From: an uncultured Clostridia bacterium
Lineage (GTDB): Bacteria; Bacillota; Clostridia; Oscillospirales; Ruminococcaceae
Assembly (NCBI GenBank): GCA_947385505.1
Contig: CANDLP010000120.1
Location: forward strand, 1-7,077
Reading direction: 5' to 3'
Length of the DNA stretch: 7,077 nt
Part shown: one piece after another, positions 1-5,298 of the stretch
How the letters are laid out: each line of letters opens with the position of its first letter
How positions within the stretch are numbered: position 1 is the stretch's first letter
The notes under the pieces: model-generated
The model's input: the letters and a program-made list of their open reading frames with translations, nothing else
Told to the model about the DNA's origin: nothing
Database searches by the model: none
Program-made: the position numbers and the translations under genes

Positions 1-2271
1 AGGCATATTCTTAAGCAGGTTGAGAGAGGAAAAGCCCGAACCGAAGTCGTCAATAGACACCAAGAAGCCCATTTCCTTCATCTTTTCCATTATTTTAAGG
101 GCTTCTTTTTCGTTTTCGAGGAATACTCCTTCGGTAAGCTCAAATTCAAGGAGTTGGGCAGGTATTCCATAGTTTTTTACCAAACTGTTTATCCTGTCAA
201 GAAATCCTTCTTCCTTCAGATGAAGCATTGAAACGTTCACAGAAATGGGAACCACGGGCAGGTTTTTATCCACACGGCTCTTTATAAATCGGCAAACTTC
301 CTCGTATACATAAAAGTCCAAAGCGGTTATAAAGCCGTTCTTTTCAAGACAAGGAATAAAATCGTTTGGCGGTATCATTGTGCCGTCAGGCTTTTTCCAG
401 CGTACCAGCGCTTCTCCTCCCACCAAACGCGAGTTTTCCAAAGCCACCTTCGGCTGATAATACACCACGAATTCACGGTTGATAAGTCCCTTCATGGCGT
501 TGTTGAGCATTTCGATCTCCTGCCTTACCTCGTTTCGCATATTATCCAGGTATTTGACGCAGGTGGTCTCCGCAATGTTTCTTCCCGCTTTCGATGCGAG
601 GGTAACATTGTCAAGCGCAGTGCTGATGTCTGTTTCTTTATCTTTGAAAGTATAAAGACCGCATGAGAAAGTGACCTTATAGCCGGAATGCTTAAGCTGT
701 TCGTTGTACACAAAGGAGTTTATTACCGAAAATGCGGTGCTCTCAAGCTCAGATTCCGGACAGCGGACTAACTGTACAAATTTATCGGAAAATACACGGC
801 AGCTGAAGATAGTTTCCTTATTGTTCGGTGCAATGCTTTCCGCAAAATCTATCAGGAGATGATCCCCGCTTTCTTCTCCGTACTTTTCGTTTATGTATTT
901 AAAATTATTTATATCGTAATATATAAGGGAAAGCGCTTCGGGATCACTTTCCGTTCGCAGAGTTTCCTCTGCAATATGCTTGAACCTGTTGAAATTGGGC
1001 ATTCCGGTAAGCTTGTCGTAATTTGTAAGACGGTCAATGGTGGTTTTGGCGCGTCTGTATTCCCTCAATTTGAAAAGGTAAGAGGATATTATACGGCCGA
1101 CTGTTTTTATTTCACCTATGTTAAGATCGGAAAAGCGCTTGGTTTCCTTAAAGCTTTCCACGCATAAAACGCCGCCGAATTGTCCGTTATTTTTTAAGGA
1201 ACAGTATGTAACCGATTTTGCCGCTCCTGAAAGCGAATGTGAAAATGTATATAAAATGTCGGGGATATGGTCGCTTGACGAATCATTATAATGAATCATG
1301 CCGCTTCGGTCAAACTGTGACAGCATAATGTTCCAGTTTCTGCTGTCGGTTTTTTCGGGATCCCCCTTGGGACGGTATTCCTCCGAGGAATAATAGCTGC
1401 AAGTAACGGCCAGTGAAAAAGGCATATCGTTTGTTTCGAGGAGATAGACCCTTTCAACTCCAAAATGCTTTCCTGTTTTAGTAAGTACTGACCGTATTGC
1501 TTCATTTGCGTCAACTGAACTGTCTGCTATGTCAAAAACGTATTCGGTTATTTCTTTTTCAAAATCAAGGAATTGTCCGTCAGCGCGTATGACGCCTTTT
1601 CCGCTGTCTATATTGGCGATAAGCCCCATTACGTTTTCTTCACCTCCCGTAACGGCGGTTCGCGCCCTTACGGAGTAAAGAGAATAATCGCTGCCGCTTT
1701 CGGACAGTCTTAGCTCTCGGTTGATCTCGCTTTTGCCCTCGCGTATATCACGGCATAGGAGCTTGAATATTTCGGTGTCGTCCCGGTGAACGACATTATG
1801 ATCCTCAAAATATTTTTCAAAATCATTCATACAGCCGGTAAAAGCGAATTCACCGCTTCTGTTGCTGTACAGATACATTTTTTTTGATTTAAACTCGTAT
1901 CTGAAAACGCTGTCGGCGGACAGAGAAGCCGCCATAAGCACGGTGTCGGTTTCGCGGGATTTAAAAAGCTTTAAATTCAGCGTTGTTTCGTTTTCGGTTC
2001 TGGCTGTTACGGTAAAAACTGCGTTAAAGTATCCCAAAGAATTTTTCATAATAAGACTGAAGCTTTCGCGTTCAGCGGAAATAACCATTATTTCATCCAC
2101 ATATTTTTTAAGATCCAAAGTGCGGATAAGATCCATATCTCCGTATTCGCGTACTCCGAAAAAACGGTAAACACTTTTATCGGCGCCTAATATGTCTGTA
2201 TCCTTATGGGATATAAGAATTTTTACATCACCGATAAATTCGGTGTCATTATGTAAATGCGGCTGCTGCAA
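1..2271 (-). CDS. PAS-PAS-GAF-GGDEF(degenerate)-EAL cyclic-di-GMP phosphodiesterase, C-terminus cut by window edge
   Basis: One open frame of 757 codons runs from a TTG start to the left edge with no stop. By family knowledge, EAL domains hydrolyse c-di-GMP to pGpG. Seen in order: two PAS-like regions (about residues 10-110 and 120-228, assigned by texture only), a GAF-like region (about 240-395, with GQFGGVLCVES near its end), a GGDEF-type domain beginning YDKLTGMPNFNRF at 418, and an EAL domain from about 590 with YYQPK (604-608), EALVRW (E620), SVNVS (N679), ELTE (711-714) and DDFGSGFSSL (D741, D742). All metal and catalytic EAL residues that fall inside the window are present, so phosphodiesterase activity is likely. 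The GGDEF signature reads RVFSDKF (492-498), so cyclase activity is unlikely; it may act as a regulatory GTP-binding module. No membrane segment is seen, so it is probably a cytoplasmic sensor. The last 100 or so EAL residues lie outside the window. Confidence 0.93.
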   Translation of the reverse strand, partial: MQQPHLHNDTEFIGDVKILISHKDTDILGADKSVYRFFGVREYGDMDLIRTLDLKKYVDEIMVISAERESFSLIMKNSLGYFNAVFTVTARTENETTLNLKLFKSRETDTVLMAASLSADSVFRYEFKSKKMYLYSNRSGEFAFTGCMNDFEKYFEDHNVVHRDDTEIFKLLCRDIREGKSEINRELRLSESGSDYSLYSVRARTAVTGGEENVMGLIANIDSGKGVIRADGQFLDFEKEITEYVFDIADSSVDANEAIRSVLTKTGKHFGVERVYLLETNDMPFSLAVTCSYYSSEEYRPKGDPEKTDSRNWNIMLSQFDRSGMIHYNDSSSDHIPDILYTFSHSLSGAAKSVTYCSLKNNGQFGGVLCVESFKETKRFSDLNIGEIKTVGRIISSYLFKLREYRRAKTTIDRLTNYDKLTGMPNFNRFKHIAEETLRTESDPEALSLIYYDINNFKYINEKYGEESGDHLLIDFAESIAPNNKETIFSCRVFSDKFVQLVRCPESELESTAFSVINSFVYNEQLKHSGYKVTFSCGLYTFKDKETDISTALDNVTLASKAGRNIAETTCVKYLDNMRNEVRQEIEMLNNAMKGLINREFVVYYQPKVALENSRLVGGEALVRWKKPDGTMIPPNDFIPCLEKNGFITALDFYVYEEVCRFIKSRVDKNLPVVPISVNVSMLHLKEEGFLDRINSLVKNYGIPAQLLEFELTEGVFLENEKEALKIMEKMKEMGFLVSIDDFGSGFSSLNLLKNMP

Positions 2272-2280
2272 GTTGTTGTG

Positions 2281-2288
2281 CCTCCTCC
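2281..2288 (-). promoter_or_regulatory. Shine-Dalgarno that fixes the TTG start of the EAL gene
   Basis: On the minus strand GGAGGAGG lies 9 bases before the TTG at 2271-2269. The frame is closed by TAA 36 bases upstream of that TTG. The next in-frame ATG (about 2142) lies well inside the first PAS-like region and has no such site, so TTG is the preferred start. Confidence 0.8.
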
Positions 2289-2443
2289 GGGTCTTGGACA
2301 ATCGCCCTTAAATTGTTTTTTGAGGTCGTAAGCATACGGCTTCGCCCCGTCGGCAGTGTACATTTATCCATAAAAAATAGGAAAAAATCAAATAAAAGAG
2401 TGGCATTAGACGAATGTGCATATAATAATCTAAATCCGAACAC

Positions 2444-2468
2444 GCTCTTATAAAAAATTTATAAGAGC
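2444..2468. repeat. Perfect 11-bp inverted repeat in the EAL gene leader
   Basis: GCTCTTATAAA (2444-2454) and TTTATAAGAGC (2458-2468) are exact reverse complements around a 3-base AAA centre. It sits about 27-51 nt past the predicted start of the minus-strand transcript. Neither side has a direct T-run, so it is not a standard terminator. It could be a dyad operator or a 5' stabilising RNA hairpin. A smaller AAGAC-G-GTCTT dyad follows at about 2469-2479. Confidence 0.75.
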
Positions 2469-2501
2469 AAGACGGTCTTTTTATTTACTTTAACTAAGAA
2501 T

Positions 2502-2530
2502 ATTATATACTAAAATTTTCAAAAGGTCAA
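2502..2530 (-). promoter_or_regulatory. Sigma-A promoter of the EAL gene
   Basis: On the minus strand the -35 box TTGACC (2530-2525) and the -10 box TATAAT (2507-2502) are separated by exactly 17 bases. This is one mismatch from the full consensus. It faces the EAL gene and no other gene lies between. Confidence 0.85.
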
Positions 2531-2798
2531 GAGCGGTATGGAAATCGATTATATATAAAAAATGACAGAAAAGTAACTTTAAATTTATTTATAATGCTAA
2601 TATTTTAGTAATTTGTTAAAAAAATCAGTTTCCAACTATGTAAAAACAAGGAAAAAATCGTTTTAAAAAGCCCTTTATCTTGCTGCACCCGATTATAAAA
2701 ACGTTTACATCAGTTTCTACAAATTTTCATATAGCTTTTTTACGTTTTGCACATTTCTACTTGTAACCAATTATTATACTGTTTCCTTATAAAACTAA
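2531..2798. other. AT-rich divergent intergenic region, nothing recognised
   Basis: This stretch separates the minus-strand EAL gene promoter from the plus-strand trmB promoter. It is strongly AT-rich with stops in all frames except for a short in-frame upstream extension of trmB from 2747. I see no RNA gene, no convincing terminator and no protein remnant. It may hold binding sites for regulators of either gene, but none could be named. Confidence 0.6.
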
Positions 2799-2827
2799 TG
2801 GACTTTTTAAATAGAATATGGTATAAT
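2799..2827 (+). promoter_or_regulatory. Extended -10 promoter of trmB
   Basis: TATAAT at 2822-2827 is preceded by TATGG, giving the extended -10 form TRTGnTATAAT. A weaker -35 box TGGACT lies at 2799-2804 with a 17-base spacer. The predicted start near 2833 leaves a leader of under 30 nt before the ATG at 2861. It also rules out the longer frame that begins at 2747, because that ATG lies upstream of the promoter. Confidence 0.8.
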
Positions 2828-2846
2828 TTATTAAAAGCTTTCATAG

Positions 2847-2853
2847 AAAGGGA
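2847..2853 (+). promoter_or_regulatory. Ribosome binding site of trmB
   Basis: AAAGGGA lies 7 bases before ATG 2861. It supports the 227-residue start, which opens with MRMRKKR as in other Firmicute TrmB proteins, over the ATG at 2747 that would add 38 residues without family similarity. Confidence 0.75.
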
Positions 2854-2860
2854 CGCTAAT

Positions 2861-3544
2861 ATGAGAATGAGGAAAAAACGCCATCTGGAGGAGCGCATAG
2901 AACGGTGCGGAGAAGTATGCCTCGGCTGGCTCCCCGATTATATAGCGGAGCAAAGGGAACGCCCGATAACGGATCCTTTTGACGCAAAGACGGTATTTGG
3001 GAACAATAATCCCGTGCGCTTGGAAATAGGCTGCGGCAAAGGACGGTTTATTCAGCAAACGGCAGAAGAAAATCCTGATATAAATTTCATCGCTTTGGAA
3101 CAGACCCCCAATGTGCTTATTACCGCTATGGAGAGAACCAAGGAAAGCGGGATAAAAAATCTCAGGTATTATGCGGGAAAGGCGGAGTATCTTGAAAAAG
3201 TATTTGCCGCCGATTCGGTGGAGATGATTTATCTTAATTTCAGCTGTCCTTATCCTAAGGAACGTTACGCTAAGCATCGGCTGACACATCCGCTTTTTTT
3301 AAAAATATATCGGTCGATACTTGCCGATGATGGCTGCATTAGGCAAAAAACGGATAACAGGCGGCTTTTCGAGTTTTCAATAGAAAATTTCTCCCAAGAC
3401 GGGTTCGCTTTGAGAAATGTTTCTCTCGATCTACATAACAGCGGAATAACGGGGAATATTATGACCGAATATGAGGAGCGCTTTACCGAAATGGGAATGC
3501 CTATTTTTTATCTTGAAGCGTATCCGCAAAATTTTTCCAAATAA
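2861..3544 (+). CDS. trmB: tRNA (guanine-N7-)-methyltransferase TrmB, variant signature motif
   Basis: The family transfers a methyl group from S-adenosylmethionine to N7 of guanine 46 in the variable loop of tRNA; it is a cytosolic Rossmann-fold enzyme. The 227 residues fit the usual length of Firmicute TrmB (a little over 210). Seen in order: MRMRKKR start, DAKTVFGNNNPVRLEIG with the SAM-binding loop LEIGCGKGRF (54-63), the acidic motif II region NFIALE (75-80), NFSCPYPKERYAKHRLTH (126-143), QKTDNRRLFEFS (162-173), SLDLHNS (188-194), GNIMTEYEERF (198-208). The oddity is SCPYPK: relatives such as Bacillus subtilis TrmB read SDPWPK there, so the conserved Asp is Cys129 and the Trp is Tyr131. 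Everything else that I can align is intact, so the assignment is firm, but full activity is not certain. It has its own promoter and stands alone; the next gene has a separate promoter. Confidence 0.93.
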   Translation: MRMRKKRHLEERIERCGEVCLGWLPDYIAEQRERPITDPFDAKTVFGNNNPVRLEIGCGKGRFIQQTAEENPDINFIALEQTPNVLITAMERTKESGIKNLRYYAGKAEYLEKVFAADSVEMIYLNFSCPYPKERYAKHRLTHPLFLKIYRSILADDGCIRQKTDNRRLFEFSIENFSQDGFALRNVSLDLHNSGITGNIMTEYEERFTEMGMPIFYLEAYPQNFSK

Positions 3545-3548
3545 AGTA

Positions 3549-3585
3549 TTTACTTTTCGGTAAATTTATGTTAAAATAATATAAT
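3549..3585 (+). promoter_or_regulatory. Promoter of the hendecad-repeat protein gene
   Basis: TTTACT (3549-3554), a 17-base spacer and TAAAAT (3572-3577) form a sigma-A type promoter beginning just 5 bases after the trmB stop. A second -10-like TATAAT overlaps downstream at 3580-3585. There is no terminator between trmB and this site, so read-through from trmB is also possible. Confidence 0.65.
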
Positions 3586-3620
3586 AATATCATCACGATT
3601 TTGTAGAAAGGATAATTGAT

Positions 3621-4244
3621 ATGAAAACTTTAACAGCGTTATTGGCATTGGCGGGCACCGCCGGCATAGGATACTTAGTGTATAAAAAGATGACAGAGAA
3701 AAAAGAAGATACTTCTGCTTTCACCGAATATAAAGAAGAAACACAAAAGGGAGGAAAGCTTCGCAGAGCTTCCATGTACGCGGTAGGCACCATCAGAACC
3801 ACCGCCGATAAAATTTCCGAAGGAATAAAGCAGGTTAAGTCCGAAGATATGGTAAAGAAGGGCGAGGAGACGGTTGAACTAATTAAGGAAACCGGAGAAA
3901 GCTTTAAAGAACAGGTAAAGGAAACTACGGAAACCCTTCGCGACCGCGTTAAGGAGACCTCAGGCAATGTTAAAGAGCAGATGAAGGAGGCCGGCGGAAA
4001 TATAAGGGGCGAACTCAGAGAAACCGGCGCAAAAATCGGTGACGAGCTTAGAGAAACAGGCGGAAACATCAAGGACGATCTGAAGGAGATTAAGAATCTG
4101 GTTACCTCCATTAACGTCGCGCCCGCGGAAGCGTCAGATGAAAACGATGAACTTGCCGAAGGTATCCCCGACGCCGAGGTTGAGTCGTTGGATGATGACG
4201 AGAGCTCGCTGTTTGAGGAGTTGGAGATAGTAGACCAGCTTTAA
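3621..4244 (+). CDS. Membrane-anchored 11-residue-repeat (LEA/apolipoprotein-like, YtxH-like) protein with acidic tail
   Basis: A 207-residue protein with AAAGGA (3607-3612) 8 bases before its ATG. The N-terminus MKTLTALLALAGTAGIGYLV is a single hydrophobic segment (about 4-21) followed by YKK, as expected of a membrane anchor or uncleaved signal. A charged linker follows, then seven back-to-back 11-residue units (88-164), the pattern being hydrophobic, K/R, E, T/A, G or polar, two variable, hydrophobic, then three mostly charged. This periodicity forms long amphipathic helices or right-handed coiled coils. The last 38 residues carry about 17 Asp/Glu and no Lys/Arg. Small proteins with an N-terminal anchor and such helices are often labelled YtxH-like and linked to envelope stress in Firmicutes, but I see no motif that proves membership. 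Function unknown. It is probably a monocistronic gene, with a promoter directly upstream and a terminator downstream. Confidence 0.85.
   Translation: MKTLTALLALAGTAGIGYLVYKKMTEKKEDTSAFTEYKEETQKGGKLRRASMYAVGTIRTTADKISEGIKQVKSEDMVKKGEETVELIKETGESFKEQVKETTETLRDRVKETSGNVKEQMKEAGGNIRGELRETGAKIGDELRETGGNIKDDLKEIKNLVTSINVAPAEASDENDELAEGIPDAEVESLDDDESSLFEELEIVDQL
3882..4112 (+). repeat. Seven tandem 33-bp coding units (11-residue repeats)
   Basis: Residues 88-164 divide without gaps into IKETGESFKEQ, VKETTETLRDR, VKETSGNVKEQ, MKEAGGNIRGE, LRETGAKIGDE, LRETGGNIKDD and a degenerate last unit LKEIKNLVTSI. Protein identity between units is clear; DNA identity is only partial, so the array looks old rather than freshly amplified. 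The preceding MVKKGEETVEL (77-87) may be a weaker eighth unit. Confidence 0.85.
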
Positions 4245-4327
4245 TAAAAATTAAAACTAACCCGTCTGCTTTAATGGGCGGTATCCTTAACGGAGAAATC
4301 ATTAAAAACGTAATAGGATAAATAGTG

Positions 4328-4357
4328 AATCGGCGCATCTTACATGATGCGCCGATT
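4328..4357. terminator. Hairpin terminator after the hendecad-repeat gene
   Basis: AATCGGCGCATC (4328-4339) and GATGCGCCGATT (4346-4357) form a perfect 12-bp stem with a 6-base loop, followed by a weak T-rich tail (TATTGTAT). It lies about 84 bases past the stop at 4244 and probably ends that transcript. The short 15-codon frame in the gap before it (ATG near 4273) shows no support as a gene. Confidence 0.65.
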
Positions 4358-4618
4358 TATTGTATCAAAACCTCAACCGATATAATGTCATGCCAAACCC
4401 GTATTATAACAGTATTGCTTAACAACAATAGTGACCTCGGATATAAATCTGAGGTTATTTTTATATGAGTGCCGATTGCAGGACAGCAGCAAATATGACA
4501 AAGCCGATTATAGAGGTATTCGTACACACCCTTGCCGATTTTCTTTCAGCAAGGGGGATATTATCTGTTTCAATATTAGTATACTTTTCGAGTATATTTT
4601 TCTATATTTTATATGTAT
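4358..4618. other. Gene-free AT-rich spacer with hairpins and short repeats
   Basis: No protein of this stretch looks real: the two overlapping frames of about 61-63 codons here have no ribosome binding site, no recognisable motif and overlap a terminator-like hairpin. Besides that hairpin it holds a CCCTTGC / GCAAGGG dyad (4529-4535 and 4549-4555), a TATACT / AGTATA dyad near 4580-4596, and three copies of GCCGATT at 4471, 4503 and 4534. Confidence 0.55.
4434..4463 (+). terminator. Second terminator-like hairpin
   Basis: ACCTCGGAT (4434-4442) pairs with ATCTGAGGT (4447-4455) through 8 Watson-Crick pairs and one G-U pair around an ATAA loop, followed by TATTTTTATAT. This is the shape of an intrinsic terminator on the plus strand. 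No gene ends directly upstream, so it is either a back-up to the hairpin at 4328 or the relic of a lost gene or inserted segment. Confidence 0.55.
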
Positions 4619-4647
4619 TTGATATTTCAGAACAACAGTGCTATAAT
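4619..4647 (+). promoter_or_regulatory. Strong promoter of the redox cassette
   Basis: TTGATA (4619-4624), a 17-base spacer and TATAAT (4642-4647), with TG one base before the -10 box, give an almost ideal sigma-A promoter. The predicted start is near 4654. It is the only convincing promoter seen before the pseudogene, the flavodoxin-aldo/keto reductase gene and the alcohol dehydrogenase gene, which all follow in the same direction. Confidence 0.8.
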
Positions 4648-4724
4648 TAAATCAGAGCAAAGGAAGTGGCTGATATAGTAATCAATGCAGGTGTAATAGC
4701 GGGATTTTGCGACAATCCGCATGA

Positions 4725-5298
4725 CAATCCCGAACACGACAATACGAGGAGTTGTTTCAAAAAGCATTGAAAATCACAATGGAGCTGAACAATCGCTATC
4801 ATACTCCCGAAGAAATCCGCAAGATTATGAACAGGCTCACAGGAAAGACGATTGACAAAAAATTCCGAATATTTCCGCCGTTTTATACGGATTTCGGTAA
4901 AAATATCACATTCGGTAAAAACGTTTTCGTTAATTCGTGCTGCCACTTTCAAGGCCAAGGCAGTATTGAAGGCGATAATGCGCTGATTGGACATAACGCG
5001 GTTTTGACGGCGATCAATCACGACTTGCATCCTGAAAAAAATAGGATAAATTTACGCACCAATAAAAATCGGGGATAATGTGCGGGGCGGCTCAAATGCG
5101 GCTATTCTGTCGGGAGTTACAACGAGAGAATAGGCGGTTGCCGCCGAGGGTACGGTGGTTGCAAAAGATTTACCGCCTTATACGATTGCGGGCGGCGTTA
5201 CCGCAAAGGTAATGAAATTTATCGAAAGCAGAATCCGAATGAAAGTCACAGCGATTAACGTCTACACAAAAAGACTTGAAGAAAGGAGCAAAATATGA
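4725..5298 (+). pseudogene. Sugar O-acetyltransferase (left-handed beta-helix, maltose/galactoside acetyltransferase type), broken
   Basis: The intact family adds acetyl groups from acetyl-CoA to sugars through a left-handed beta-helix of hexapeptide repeats. The 5' frame gives YEELFQKALKITMELNNRYH, YHTPEEIRKIMNRLTGKT, PPFYTDFGKNITFGKNVFVN and AINHDLHPEKNR, including the family's NH catalytic-loop region, then runs into nonsense and stops at 5076-5078. From about 5056 the next frame resumes family wording: APIKIGDN, NAAILSGVT, then an in-frame TAG at 5131-5133, then EGTVVAKDLPPYTIAGGV and TAKVMKFIES. So there is at least one frameshift near 5055 (bases for a segment like HP seem lost) and one nonsense codon; the usual NVWIGG is NVRGGS. 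A possible further frameshift lies near 4740, as no start codon with a ribosome site fits the first frame. The last frame ends in TGA 5296-5298, overlapping the next gene's ATG as ATGA, which suggests former translational coupling. Confidence 0.85.

Larger units (their letters stand above)
2272..2495 (-). promoter_or_regulatory. Long structured 5' leader of the EAL gene
   Basis: If transcription starts about 7 bases past the -10 box, the leader is about 224 nt, long for this kind of gene. It holds a perfect 11-bp hairpin near its 5' end, a T-rich middle, and then a GC-richer block (about 2287-2360) with small stems such as CGTA-TGCT-TACG. An ACCTC segment (about 2316-2320) could pair with GAGG of the ribosome binding site. 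I could not match it to c-di-GMP-I, c-di-GMP-II or any other riboswitch class I know. Regulation by this leader is an inference from length and structure only. Confidence 0.45.

Noticed and set aside
859..1167. Plus-strand 102-codon frame
   Set aside because: It lies opposite the well-supported EAL gene and its translation has no family features; it is a shadow.
2272..2495. Known c-di-GMP riboswitch in the EAL gene leader
   Set aside because: I looked for the conserved segments of the c-di-GMP-I and c-di-GMP-II classes and saw neither.
2747..2860. Longer trmB start at ATG 2747
   Set aside because: The extra 38 residues precede the extended -10 promoter at 2822-2827 and have no TrmB likeness; ATG 2861 has a good ribosome site and the usual MRMR opening.
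3593..4111. Minus-strand 172-codon frame rich in Ser, Pro and Val
   Set aside because: It is the mirror of the 11-residue repeat gene, so its apparent repeats follow from that gene's periodicity. The plus frame has a promoter, ribosome site and terminator.
4529..4555. CCCTTGC / GCAAGGG hairpin as a terminator
   Set aside because: The loop is 13 bases and no T-run follows directly, so it is noted only as a dyad.
4431..4650. Two overlapping plus-strand frames of 61-63 codons
   Set aside because: They have no ribosome binding site, start in or next to a terminator hairpin, and their hydrophobic ends come from an AT-rich stretch.
4666..4770. Short frame from GTG 4666 just after the promoter
   Set aside because: The purine stretch AAAGGAA is too close to the GTG to act as its ribosome site and the 34 residues match nothing I know; it may hold the lost 5' end of the acetyltransferase, but this cannot be shown.
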